64,000 bases of DNA. Origin: Alitta virens. Lineage: Eukaryota; Annelida; Polychaeta; Phyllodocida; Nereididae. The stretch lies in contig OW028586.1 in NCBI GenBank assembly GCA_932294295.1, forward strand, positions 5,313,201-5,377,200, in the 5' to 3' direction. This document shows, piece after piece, positions 12,118-25,500 of this stretch. Numbering within the stretch: the first letter of the stretch is position 1; each line of letters opens with the position of its first letter. Both the position numbers and the translations under genes were made by a program. The notes under the pieces were generated by a model that was given only the letters and a program-made list of their open reading frames with translations, ran no database searches and had not been told where the DNA came from.

Positions 12118-13206
12118 GAGTAGCAGCTGGCTTTAGCATGTTAAGACCACAGTCAGGTATAAGCCACAACAGCAGTCGACCTAAACTAACTGGAGGTGAT
12201 TTTAAGTCCATCTACCAAAGAATTTGAACAGTGGTTCAACGTGAGTATTATATTTACTGTTTGTAATTATGCAGATGGTTGAACTCCAGGCCAAATAACT
12301 GACTTTAAATAAGTTTATTTTTTGCATCTCAATCCATTTTTGTATCTTCATGAAATATTACAAATAAATACGTGTATAAAAAATGAAAAGATTCACTCTG
12401 TGCACACATGTTCTCTGTACAATTTATATCTTTGCTGATGTATGACTCGGGGGACTTTCTTTTGCTGAATCAATTATCATAATGATAAATTGTGAATGCA
12501 TAAGGATGTTTGGTGATCGTTCCCAGATCAAGGAGTGAGCTACCATGCAAAGAGGTTGAAAATGTTTCGGATTGAACATTGCATACAAAATCATTAACCA
12601 TTTATGAGAAGGATTTTGGTGTAATTAATAATTTTTATACTCGATGAGGTAAATGGAAATTTTACTCATTAAAATACGTGTGATTATCTCAGAATAGTTA
12701 TTATTTTACAAACATATTTAATTGACAGCTTGTCAATTAAGCTGAGAAAATTTATCCTGCGTGCAAAAACTTATTTGGTAAACACCATATATATTTCACA
12801 TCAAGGATACTAAATTCACACCAACAATGGATATAGATAATTACGTGAAAATATCTATACAGAACTGTCTACTTGATTTAAAAAACAAGATGATTTAAGT
12901 TGCAGTCTACGACAGTTAAAAGGCCATCAAGTCGGATTTATACCAGACTTGGAAGGGGCTTAACTCCCACTACCTTAAAGGTAAATATAACCTATGGCAT
13001 TTCTTGGATTTCTAGCGATGTACTACCTTGCCAAAAAATTTCGGACGCTCAAAAATACTTCAATTTGGTCTGGTTTTGTCAGGTGGCATTTCCTTTGAAT
13101 TATTTTCTGTGGGGACCGTATCAAATCTCCTGTAAAAACGTTTGCAATTTTTATTTTCTGGGGGGACCATGTCAAATCTCCTGTAAAAATGTTTTCATTT
13201 TTCATG
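12118..13206. other. No gene seen
   Basis: AT-rich DNA after the 128 bp array. No conserved frame. Confidence 0.55.
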
Positions 13207-13470
13207 TCTCTCAATGCTACTGGGTCTGAAGCATAGTCAGCTTATATGACCAGCTTCCAGAGGCAGATGTAATGATGAGATGATAAGGCTTGGCGTCTAC
13301 ACATATACCCCATGCCTATGGGTGGTTTTTCTTTTACTTGCCTCAGCATAGAACCACCTCCAAATTAACGTCTCATGCAAATGACATCCAGCAGCTGGGA
13401 TGTAGCTCACGAAAAGTGCCCAGGCCGGGGATCGAACTGGGGACCTTCAGGAGAGCTAGCCAATATGGAA
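13207..13470 (-). mobile_element. SINE family B copy
   Basis: Family B is a tRNA-derived SINE of about 300 bp: head GGCCTAATGGTTAAGG, a B-box near GGTTCGAAACC, then a body marked by AGCTGGATGT, GAGGCAAGTAAAAGA and CATCTCATCATTACGTC. This copy runs from the 3' body to the B-box in reverse. Confidence 0.8.
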
Positions 13471-14257
13471 TAGAGTCTTTTCACTGAACAGCCCTGAATT
13501 CAGCAAGACATAAGTCTTTCCTCTCCTCTTATTACTCATTTTGCTTTTCAGACACAGTAGGTAATAACTGATTTCATAAATATAACTTTCTCAGAAAAAT
13601 AACAAAAATCAACTAAATGATAAAGTGTCAAATATACATTAAAATGCACTAAAAATACTGCTGCTTGGATGCACTTTGCTTCAGCCAATCACAATCAAGG
13701 GCAGGAACTTTTTCAGCCAATAGAATTGCAGTATTCTGTTTTAGCCACCTGGTGGAAATACAGAGAACCTTCCGTGAAAATCCACTATTGGCGGATGCCT
13801 TTGACATTAAGCCACCCAGTAAGTGCAGTGGTTAGTAAGCGGTTAGTAACAGAGAAGAGTTTATTATCAGATTCAAAGTCAGAATATAATTTATAATAAC
13901 ACATTCGTAAAAATTAATCATCCATAGAAATTACTGGAAACAATAATTGTAAATGTAATTGGCCACACTGTCAGCTACAAGTCACCAGAATAACAAGCCA
14001 AATAACAAATAATAACTTTTAAAATTTATAGTAATCAATTATATGTAATATATGAATGAAAAATATCCCAACTAGTTTTAGTGACAGAAAGACAGACAGG
14101 TAGAAGTGATAGACAGACATATGTGCTGACGATTGAAATACCCTAGGCCATACATACATGGCCAAAGGCAATAAACCGATCCTATACTAGGTCAGAAAAC
14201 TTTAAGCAACATCTATAGGACCTATCCAGGACCTATAGCCATGGCTGTATTAAAAAA

Positions 14258-14457
14258 AACTTACTGGTAATGTATCAATTACACTTAATAAAGTTTCTGA
14301 AAATTATTTGCCTTGTTATTCTGGTGACTTGTAGCGGACAGTGTGGCCAATTACAATTACTTAAATTATACTAAGTATTTTGACATTTAAATCTTCTTTA
14401 TTTATGGATGTTCGGAAACTTTATTAAGTGTAAATGATGATACATTACCAGTAAGTT
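14258..14457. mobile_element. Short inverted-repeat element (MITE-like)
   Basis: Arms of about 43 bp start AACTTACTGGTAATG and end CATTACCAGTAAGTT. A second inverted pair (13946-14005 with 14305-14365, about 60 bp, sharing GGCCACACTGTC) overlaps it, so the segment is either nested insertion or a larger rearranged foldback. Confidence 0.7.
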
Positions 14458-14638
14458 AAATATTATATAATGTACACAAATAGAAGTCTATATAGACAAA
14501 TCTCAGAGATAAGTAATGTATTGCTTTTATTCAATATGTGGCTTGGTGGTCATAGTAGTTATATCCCGAGTAGGAGGGAGTTACCTTATAGTTTTGTTGG
14601 TTATATAAGCAACAAAAATGTTAATTAACTCCCGATCA

Positions 14639-14792
14639 TACATGGCCAAATATGCCACGTGCGTTTTCCATGAGAAGGATAAACGCATGGAAAACGCATG
14701 GTTTTTAGCTGATTATAATGAGGCAAAACCATGCATTTTCCATGCGTTTATCCAAACGCATGGAAAATGCACGTGGCACGATTGGCCATGTA
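14639..14792 (+). mobile_element. Palindromic MITE family P, copy 1
   Basis: Family P is about 155 bp and nearly palindromic: TACATGGCCAAATGTG at the left, its complement at the right, CACGTG in the arms and an AATTATAATGAGG centre. Both edges are TA. The AGAAGGAT in the left half gives direction. Here both arms are intact. Confidence 0.9.
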
Positions 14793-14836
14793 GGATGGGT
14801 ATAACTGACTTATACTTCATTGAACTAGTCTGAATG

Positions 14837-15148
14837 CAGACCTTCAGGCCGCCTCATAGATGGAGGTCTGATGGATATTGAAGTACTTGGAGATATGCGA
14901 CGAAAGTAGGTAAATCACTGCGCCTGTTAATTTTGACCTGGCGGCGAACGAAACAGTTCTTTAAAATTCGTCCGATACATCATCTCATTAAATACTGGGA
15001 ATTCTTGCTTTGTATTCTTATTTAATATCAACTGACTAACGCTGTCAAATTGCTTGCTCCCCCACTAGGACCCTTGCTCCCCGAATTCACTAAGACCCTC
15101 TCCTGTGTAGAGGCCTGGTCGAGGCCTTGCGTAAAAACTGCCATTTAA
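14837..15148 (+). repeat. Dispersed repeat family R, copy 1
   Basis: Aligned with 15511-15829: shared CTCAGGCCGC-type start, GATATT, TTCGTCCG, CTCCCCCACT and AAGACCCTCTCCTG blocks. Diverged, so an old repeat. Confidence 0.75.
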
Positions 15149-15320
15149 CATAAATACTTATTTCTTAGGTTAGTTTAACTGCTCTTATTATGCAAGAAAA
15201 GTATTGTTTACACTCACGAGTGAGTTAAATGACATTTTCGTTGATTATATTCCTCTCAGAACCATAGAAAAACTATCTTGGTGGAGTATAATATTATGGT
15301 TAAAGGACTGGCATATGCTC

Positions 15321-15515
15321 CTCTCAAGGTCCTGGGTTCGATCCCCAGCCCAGGCACACTTTACGAGACCATATCTCAGCTGGATGTTATTCGGATGAGA
15401 TATTAAATTGCCAGTCTTTTGGGCTCAGCTTCACTGCTGGGGCAAGTACAAGACCCCACCCATGAGGTAAATGTGTAACATGCTGTGGAATACTCCCTCT
15501 CCCCAGTCTAGGTCC
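15321..15515 (+). mobile_element. SINE family B copy, partial
   Basis: B-box (GGTTCGATCCCC) and central body are recognisable. The 3' end is replaced by the repeat at 15511-15829. Confidence 0.75.
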
Positions 15516-15829
15516 AGACCCTCAGGCCGCTTCACAGACGAGGGTCTAGTGGATATTAAAGCACTACGCGATGAAAGTAGGTCAATCACTACGAATGTTA
15601 AATTTAACCAGAAGCGAATAAAATTGTTCTTTAGATTCGTCCGGTATGATGTTGCATCATATTATTAAGTACTGGGGATTGTCGATTTGTGTTCTTATGA
15701 TTAATGAGAGCTGATGAACACTGGCAAATTCAATGCTCCCCCACTGGGATTCCTGCTCCCCTGAATTCCCCAAGACCCTCTCCTGCGGAAGGGCGTGATC
15801 GAGGGTCTTGCGTCAAGACATCCCCCTCC
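15511..15829 (+). repeat. Dispersed repeat family R, copy 2
   Basis: Partner of 14837-15148. It joins directly to the 3' side of a SINE B fragment and ends just before the LINE tail. Confidence 0.75.
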
Positions 15830-15844
15830 CTGCTCTTTTTATCT

Positions 15845-16256
15845 CTATTATTATTATTTATTAAATTTCTATAGCGCTACTATTTACAAAGGTCACTCAA
15901 GTGCGCTGTACGATGATATTTAAATCGATTGAAAAAGAAATATCTTTAATTTGCTTTTAAAAGTTGAGTAATTGTCTATATTTTGGATGCTTCTTGGCAA
16001 AGAGTTCCACACACGAGGACCATATACACTGAATGACCTTTGTGCAAAGGTCGAACATCTTGTAAATGGGACAGTGAGGATGATATTGTCACTATTGGAT
16101 GATCTTGTATTCCGAGCAAATGATCGAATCTGTATCAAGTCAGACAGATAAGTTGGTGCAGTCTTATGAATACATTTAAAAACTAAGCAAAGAATTTTAA
16201 AATCGATTCTCTGTCTAATGGGCAACCGGTGTAATGCCAGCAGTGCCCCTGAAGAG
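15845..16256 (-). mobile_element. Non-LTR retrotransposon C-terminal end and 3'UTR
   Basis: A reverse-strand frame (16255 to 15920) reads GALLALHRLPIRQRIDFK, then YLSDL, and GPRVWNSLPRSI before a stop. This is the classic C-terminal end of CR1/L2/Jockey-type ORF2 proteins (LHWLPVRQRI, GPKLWNSLP). It continues into a 3'UTR with an AGCGCTATAGAAAT stem-loop region and ATT repeats. It lies about 110 bp upstream of the GALNT coding exon 1. Confidence 0.88.
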
Positions 16257-16368
16257 CTGTCATACTTGGAACGGAAATCAGTTATTTGTGGACCCCCATA
16301 CAGGCATGAAATACCTACGTGAATGGCAATAACTATCTATCGCAATATCCTATCTCACTGTCTTTCAG

Positions 16369-16529
16369 AGTCCACATTGTGACAACTAGAACAATGCCTG
16401 ACATTCGTTCGTGGTCCTGTCGATTTCGATGCACTAAGGTCCTGAAAGCTGCAATTCTCACATTGCTCATAATTAATTTGATTTGGCTTCTCGTGGATTT
16501 GGGCTACCCTTTACTGCTGGAAAGGAATG
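16369..16529 (+). CDS. GALNT-like coding exon 1: start codon and signal anchor
   Basis: A strong acceptor (tgtctttcag) ends at 16368, so this exon probably begins at 16369 with a short 5'UTR and an untranslated exon lies upstream. The ATG at 16394 gives an 18-residue basic, Cys-containing cytoplasmic tail, then a hydrophobic anchor (about residues 19-36), the type II layout of Golgi glycosyltransferases. An in-frame ATG at 16319 would lie before that acceptor and is not preferred. The donor is at 16530 (gtttgt). Phase 1 at 16529 is the only nearby choice that joins in frame to the next exon, making a split Asp codon. Confidence 0.78.
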
Positions 16530-19500
16530 GTTTGTAGATTATTTATGATGTTTACTATTTGAGGTAGAAACGGCGAAAATAAATAATCTCCGAGCTAAAG
16601 GATCAAACTTTCTTGAAACTAGTTAATAATGGTAAATCACAATTTACTTACCCAAAATATTGGCAGATCATTAACCTTTCAGATATTAATATAATCATAT
16701 TTTCATATTTAAATTTAGAAGGGTTGAGAACAGTTGAAGTTAACAACGTTTTTTTAGTAACTTTAGGAAGTACCAGCTGTTACACTAATATCCTAGACAC
16801 TTATAAGATTACTTCACTTGTAAAGTTTAATAAATGGGTATTTATTTCATGCACAGGTGGCGCATGTGTCGTTTTTTTTGTGTGAACAGCACATTGAACA
16901 CAAATCTATATGCTTACACTGGTGTACCTTAAACACACACATGAATTGCTATCATTCAAATTGATCCTAAATTGTGTGTTGGGAAGAGTTTTAGGAGAAA
17001 GTAAGGACTGGGCCATTCATAACATTTAGATTTTTCCGATTCAAATAATACAGCGAAGTGACTGTTTTTCTATTTTAAATTATACTACAAGCATTCCTCT
17101 AATAATGTTAGATGACTTTTCGAAAGAATTCTCAGCCATTTCTCTTATAAAGACAAAAGTATATAATTTCAGAAAAAAGTGAAAGTGACCCAGTTCTCCC
17201 TCTGGTTAGGAGAATTGGGCCATGGGGGCAGGAGAACTGGGCCCCACCTGTCAGTTAATACCAAACTGAAAAACTGAAACAATTATTAATGTTTTCACCT
17301 TTTCATAGATTGAACTAAAAAAAACAGATTTCATTTGAAAATTGCATCAATTTCAGGTTTAACTTTTATATACAGTGTGAATACAGCATTTCATGGTAGA
17401 AATTGATTCATTTAACATTTGAACTTCATCTTGGCATAATTATGTAAGTCTAATCAAAGCTCCATTGGAAAGTTTGCAGGATTTAAAGATTTGTGTATGC
17501 TATCGCCAAAAATGTAGCATGCAGGCCTACTATATCTTTGACTTTAGCTGTAATACAGAAGTAAATCACTGTCATATAGACATTTGGGGGCGGAGGCCTA
17601 GCTCAGAGGTAGCGCTCTGGGCTTCCAGCCGCTGGGTCCCGGGTTCGACTCCCGGTCGAGCCTAAGTTGGATGGCTGTTTCATCCTTCGTCTCATTGCCA
17701 TCTTCTCTGCCTGTCCTAATTAGCCCAATTGGTGCAGAAATACAGGACGTAAAGCCCTAATCACCCACCCACCCATATAGACATTTGCCAAATTATCTTA
17801 TGTTGGGTTAATATACCTGCTGAATTTATGTTTGAATAATTTCTGCAACTTCAAGCATGGGTAAAACTAACTTGTATTGTAAGCCATAAGTCAACTATGA
17901 TGTGACAAAGATTATAGTTTTCCTTTCATTTTCTAAAAGTGTAAGCTAGTGTTTTAGCATAATTTCGAATGCAAGGTGGTTTATAATTTCCTTATCAAAA
18001 ATTGTTGACTGTATTTTCTTACAGAGGGAGGCCTAGGACAGGGGTCCAGTTCTCCCCACCTGAGGTGGCCCAGTTCTCCCCAAAGCTGTTGCTTGAAAGA
18101 AATGGCAACCATATTTGTCCACATGGCAAGAACAACATGTCAGTTACATGATTGTACTCTGATCATGTGCTGATTATAACGATATGTTTATTTCTAATCT
18201 ATCGTCTATCGGTTTTTGTCAACGAACAATTTTATACATAGTGGAAACTTTACTCACTGACACAAAAAAAACAAACATTTCACTTTATCAGAAAAATAAA
18301 TTTTTCAAATGGTTTCTTGCTTTCAGACATGCACTAATGATCACTTAGGAGTAATTTGACCCAATTTCAGGGTAATATTAATATTACTTTTAGCTGTAGA
18401 GAGGGTGGCTCAGTTCTCGCTCAGTTCTCCTTACTTTCCCCTACCACTGGCCAATGTATATAAAAAGATTTTTCCATAATAGCAAGGTTTTATTTATACA
18501 GTGCATCCACAGATTAAGATTTACCTTCATTTCAGATAACAAAACAGAAGAATCAGTAATAAAATTATATGATGCTTTTGAATCAAACAAAGCCAATGCA
18601 CCTGCACAGAGTAGTATTCCAACATGGCCACAAAAAAATGCCTCACTGATGTTAGGTCACACACGTGCTAGCATCAATAATGCAGAAAAATATTCATTTT
18701 CTGCCGAATCGCAGAAGGTACAGACAGTAGATGGACTGGGACATTTCCTAAATGAAGAACTTGTGGGAGAAATGAATTCCACAGTACACGCGTATCCATA
18801 TGGAAGTATTAAAAAGCAGTATGTATAATTGTACATGGCCAAATGTGCCAAGTGCGTTTTCCATGAGAAGGATAAACGCGTGGAAAACGCATGGTTTTTT
18901 GCTAATTTAAATAAGGAAAAAACCATGCATTTTCCATGCGTTTATCCAAATGCATGGGAAACGCACGTAGCACAATTGGCCATGTATATATATCCTTAGA
19001 CCTTCATTTATTCATTGTATACAGTGAATCATGTAGAGGAGTTGAAATACATTTCCGAACATCCATTTATATGAGTAAAATTTTTGTGAAACAAAGATTT
19101 CTAATTTGATTTATTGTCTACTATATATAATACAATGCAGAGATTACTGTATTTTGTCAGGGAACTTGATAAGGCAAACGAAAACCAATTAGGCTGCTCT
19201 TGTTAATTAGATTACATATTTTGCTATATTAACAATTTTAATACAATAAGGAAGCAACATAGAGCCGCATGATATCTAATGAGACATGTGTTCATATTAG
19301 ATATATATATATCTTTTATTCGACAGCTTCATGTCATTCATGACATATGTGTCACAATTTAAACAGAATATACAAAGTAAATGACATACAATAACAATTA
19401 AAGAATAATAGAAAAGTAGTAAATAAAACTAGGTTCCAGCTACGATAAAGATTTGTTACAATACAATAGCAACATAATAATGTACAGTTTTCAATGTGAA

Positions 19501-22500
19501 GTTCAGTCTTGTTATATCTATATATATAAATCATACAGCATTATCCATAACAAATGATCTAACACATAGGTAATTAAAAGGAACATATATACATGTATGT
19601 AAAAATATACAAGATCAAAGATATGGTATACAAATGTTCATAATGCAGAGACTCAGAATGATGGTCAACATGTTTAATGTCAGACGATGGATGATGACTC
19701 AAACGTTTATTAGGCATCAACATTTACCAGAAATTTTCCAAGGGATTTTAACAACTCAGGCTCTTTTGATTCCATGATGGTCTTAAATCTATCTTCACTG
19801 TTTAGTTGCTCAAAATTATCTATGTAATCATTAGCTACTTTAAGGAGTTTCTCCATATTGCAAATGCTAATCTCGAATGATGTAATGTTTTAGATGTGAT
19901 AAACTCAGTTATGAGCCTCTAGACCAATTACCCAAGACTTCAGTGGTGTTAACGTTCCACAACACTGAGTCTCTAGAGAATCTCATGAGGACAGTTCGAT
20001 CCATCATCAAACGAACACCAAAAGAGCTTTTGGAAGAAGTGGTCCTGATTGCTGACAAGGTCGTAAAAGGTATGTCATTCCTAATCATTCAGTTGGAAAT
20101 TCATTAGATGCTTTAACAGCATCTCCAGAGGTGTCCTGTAGGTGATGTTCAAAGTACGCGCCTTCCCAACAAACACAGGATGTCATAAAAACGTTCCGAT
20201 ATGGTTTTCTTTTGGAAAGTTTTCTGTGAACCATCCAAAAAACATTTGGAAAACGTTTTATAAGATTGTTTCATTTGAACTTTCTTGAAATGTTTCCAGC
20301 AAACAACTAAAAATTTTTTTAAAACATTTTGTAGAATTTTTGATTCGGACTGTCCTAAAATGTTCCAAACAAATGGTCAAAATATGTTTTCCAAACGTTT
20401 TATACGATTTTCTTTACTTGGACGGTGTTATTAGAATGTTTCCAGGAAACAGCCAAAAAATGTGTTATGAAATTGTTTACTTTGACTTTCTTACAAATGT
20501 TTCTAGCAAGTGCCCAAAACACGTTTTCAAACAAATAGTCCTGCAATGATTGGAAAACGTCCATAGATGTTGACCTAAAAAAACGTTTGGAAAACATAAT
20601 ACAAAGTTGTTTAAATGTATCCCTTTTAGGAAACGTCCGAATATTGTTTTGAAAATGTCTCATATAATTGTTTAATAAAGTCTTCTGAAAACTTTTCCTT
20701 GAAACAATCAAGCAATGTTTGAAAAACATTTCACAAAAACGTTTTATGTAATCAGGTGTTGAAATATTTTTGGAGGGTCTGCTTGAAATTGTTCTTTTAT
20801 AATGGCTTTATGTAAAAATACATACAGATGTGTCAAAGATATATATATATGCTGTTACATAATAAATCTGATATCAATAATACAATATATTATTCTTGTC
20901 ATAATGGCTACTATTGGTTACATGGCCAATTGTGCTACGTGCGTTTCCAATGCGTTTGGATAAACGCATGGAAATCGCACGGTTTTTTCCTTATCATAAT
21001 TAGCTAAAAACCATGCGTTTTCCAGGCGTTTATCCTTCTCATGGAAAACGCACGTGACACATTTGGCCATGTAGTATCAGAGAGCAACAATCCAGCCTAG
21101 CACTCAATAGCTCAGTTGATTGCATATTGGCCTTCTGTTCGAGAGTTACTAGGTTCAAATCGTTTTGTGGGAATCTTGATTAGATTGCCATACCATTTTA
21201 ATAAAATGCAAAATTCTATTTCTGAATAATATCTTCTTTATACATCTGTTATAAATAACAATGTGAAGCTCAGTCAGTGAAGTGTATGCCATTCTGGTAC
21301 CACTATTGAAGGTGCATTTTATAATGGCTTTATGTAAAAATACATACAGCATATATATGCTGTTACATAATAAATCTGATATCAATAATACAATATATTA
21401 TTCTTGTCATAATGGCTACTATTAGTTTTTTAACATAATAATCCATGCCAAAAATAAGTTGATCCTCCTTTTAATTTAATTTTTATCACTTCCATAAGTA
21501 ACTGTCATCAATTCCACCCCACATATCAGCAAATTAGCAGTGATTATACCAAGACAAGGTTATTTTGTTTCTACATGATTCTCTGGGGTGGCATCATGCA
21601 AGCGACAAAATTTGTCTTTATGATGCCACCCCACTTATTGAAACTATTTTGTTATGATAAGTGAATAAAATTTCTTGAGTCTTGAGTCATTAAAAACGTT
21701 TTGCTTGAATGTTTTTGTAACGTTTTTTTATCCCCACATATGCCATCCAAAAACTTCTAAATGGACGTTCATAAAACGAAATATTCTACATTTAAAAAGC
21801 GTTAATAGACGCGTTTGTGTTTCTTGGATTCAAACCAAAAGTTTGTCGGTTCGAACCCCCACCATGGCATGGAGGAACTGAGAAGATCCTCTGTAACTCT
21901 TTGCTCTACTCCACCCAGGTGTAAATACGCAGATATGTGATTGTAGTGTGCTTAGCCCCAGCAGGTAATTCTGTGCGACACGCTGCAGACTATACACTCA
22001 CTCATAAATTCATTTCATTGTTTTAATCATTTTTTTTAGATGAACTGACGATTAAACTGGATGAACAATTATCTGCCATCAACAGAAGTGACCTCATCAC
22101 TTTACAAAGGAGCAAACAGCAACTGGGGCTCATCAGGGCGAGGCTCTGGGGGGTTAGGGTAGCAAGAGGACCTATTGTTGTGTGCATGGACAGCCACATG
22201 GAAGTACAAGAGAGGTGGTAAGTTCTCACGTCACAAAAATGAAGTTAACAAAATTTTAACCTCGAAGATCATGAATCGGTTTGACTATGGTATGGGTACA
22301 TGGCCAAATGTGCTACGTGCGTTTTCCATGCGTTTGGATAAACGCATGGTTTTCACCTCATGCGTTAAACCTCATGCGTTTATCCTTCTCATGGAAAATG
22401 CACGTGGCACATTTGGCCATGTATAAATAAGTATGGCTAGCAAGTGTACAGCTAGGGGAATACTAGATACAGAAAGAGAACATCATAAGTCTGTAGCTAT

Positions 22501-25500
22501 GAATGAGTTTTCGCCATATCTTAGCAAGCTTTGAAGCAACAGAAAGCATGTCACACAGGATGAGGGTCATAGCGAAAGATGTGGCTCCTGAACATACGCC
22601 TAAATGCCTAAATGCCTAAATGAAAGAAGCTATTTTTCTTTATACTAGTGGGTTATTTACGGTGTTTGTTAATATTTTTAGCCGTCTATCAGGCAGCCTT
22701 TTGTAAGCTTTGTTACCGCAGTTATGGTCATCATCTTCGAGGTCGACAGTATTTTATGATAAAGTGCCATTTTTAATCATAACAACTTAATAGATGCATG
22801 TGTCGTAATTTTATGGCAAACATCCGTTTGTCCTCTTTTACGGTAGACCAACTTGCAACTGTAATTTTTGCAGCAAGATAGCTGTGCCAAAATTCGCCAG
22901 CAAGACGGCGTTAAAACTACAGGATTTGTTACAGTGCAGGTACAGTATAAATACTGTAGTTTGTAAAAATTCTTCTGCTTGTGTTTGTTTCAGGTTGGAA
23001 CCCTTGGTCTTTGTAATTTACCAAAACCCAAAATCTTTGGTGAGTCCAAGCCTGGATTGGATGTCCTACAATGAAACAGGTTATTTGCCTCTGAACGCTG
23101 AATGTTACACTAATCTTGCCAAATCTTATTGTTTAATCAGAGAGGAATTGACTTGCACTGCTAAATTATTACGTGGTGAATTTGTTGTGCATTTTAACTT
23201 AACAAATACCAGGAATTTAATTTAAAAAATCAGTAAAATAATTAATATACAATCAGAGTTTACTATGCTGATATTCTTCAAGTACAGTGGTGGAAAAGTT
23301 TTCTGCAAAACTTTGCTAATATCAACAAATTTAATACAATTAAAATGTATCTAGTTTGTCAAACCTTAGTTCCACCCCTGCATTGCTTTCTCCGCACAAA
23401 TAAAAAGTAAACTTTTAACTCTGAAAGTATCATGTTTTTCCAGCTAAACGGTGGACAATGAAGTATGGAGGTAACACATGGAAGACATTCTTCGATTGGT
23501 CTCTGGGCTTCGGTTGGCAAGAGATGTCACATTTCGACCTGAGTCGTCAAAAAAATAATGTCACGTTACCATTCTTGTAAGTTAACAACCTATGCAATAT
23601 AGATAGATAGATGGATAGTTGGATAGATGGATAGATAGATAGATGTGGAAAGCGCAGCCCTCTAAGGCAAGTTCTTGCCGCTATGGAGGGTCGATTGATG
23701 AGGTGAGAGGAGGAGGAGTCCACCCTTGTTACACATTTACCCCATGGGTGGGATCTTTTACTTGCCTCAGCATAGAAACAGTACAAGTGACCGCCAATTT
23801 AACGTCTCATCCAAACGACATCCGGCTGGGATGTTGCTCATGTAGGTGCCCAAGCCAGAATTGATTATATGTAGGCCTAATGGATTTAAAGACTTTCAGA
23901 CATTTTCCAAAGGCAATTTTGTCCATGGCTAAATATACAAAGCAAGCATAAAACATAATGAAACTTTTAAATATCTGATCAGAATATAATGAAAGATAAT
24001 ATCATGCCACAGTGGTTTCAGTCACCTCTCTGACAGTACTGTGCCAATGACACAACCTATTTGATTTGAAGGCGAGTACTTTGAACATCACCTACAGGAC
24101 ACCTCTGAAGATGCTGTTAAAGCATCTAATGAATTTCCAACTGAATGATTAGGAATGACATACCTTTTACGACCTTGTCAGCAATCAGGACCACTTCTTC
24201 CAAAAGCTCTTTTGGTGTTCATTTGATGATGGACCGAACTGTCCTCATGAGATTCTCCAGACACTCAGTGTTGTGGAATGTTAACACCACTGAAGTCTTG
24301 GGTAATTGGTCCAGAGGCTCATAACTGAGTTTATCACATCTAAAACATTACACCATTACTGTGTCAATGACTGGGTAGCTTCTATATTGTCTGGACAGTA
24401 CTGTGTCATCAAAACCAAGACAGTGTTGACACCACACCTGTGATCTCAAACAGATGAATGATCTCTGAAACTCTTAACAGATGATCTGACTGGTTGGTGC
24501 ACCGTGCACCAGTTTGCATTTGTTGTGGGTGAGAAAGTTCTAGATGGTCAATTGCAATTACAAGTATGAAATCTTGTCAGTAAATGGGACTTCAAAGTGA
24601 AAATATGTACATTGTCTTAGAGCATTAATTTGTTAAGGTCAGAGAGCATGCTAACTTGGTTGTACATGGAAAACGCATGGTTTTTGCCTAATTATAATGA
24701 GGTGAAAACCATGCGTTTTCCATGTGTTTATCCTTCACATGGAAAATGCACGTGGCACATTTGGCCATGTAGTGCAGTGGCAAATGAAGAGAAATCAACA
24801 CAATGGCGGGAATGTCCGAGACAGCACCCAACACAAGCCTTGGATCCACAATCGTTTTGTGTCCCTGCCTGTTTACCAACCTTCTCAGATGCTTATCTTG
24901 CTTGATATTTTGTCTATTTTTGATCTGAAACACGTACCGAACCATTATGCACTTTATATAAGCTGGACTGCCACCCTGTTACATAACTCTTAAAAGTTAT
25001 AAAGTGGGAAACGCTCTTCATGAGTGTGGCATGATGCTCGATTAGTTTTACTAAAATCCTGCTTATTTAATGGATGTGCAGAAACCTTTTTTCCAACATT
25101 GCCAAATCAAGCAACAGAAACAATATTGTCAGGTTCATTCACTGGTTACCAACTTCGGTGACCTAACGCAGGTCCTCCTCTTTAATATTGGTTTGTTCTT
25201 ACAGGTCTCAAATGACGATTGGTACTTTTGGGATTGCGAAGAAGTGGTTCACAGAAGTTGGTGAATTTGATGATGGCATGGAAGCTTGGGGAGGAGAGAA
25301 CATCGACCTTTCTTTGCGCGTTTGGCTTTTTGGAGGACGGGTCGTAAATGTCCCTTGTTCCCATGTTGCTCACTACGAAAAACCAGGGTCTCGAAATTAT
25401 AGAAACAATTGGATGAAAATTATACTCCGCAATCACAAGCGAGTTGTTGAAGTATGGTGGGATGATTACAAGAAGTATTTCTATTACTACAATCCCGATA

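Noticed and set aside
23079..23225. Longer version of exon 5 running to the stop near 23225
   Set aside because: It would end the protein before the Gal/GalNAc-T motif. The gttatt donor at 23080 restores the family alignment and the phase with exon 6.
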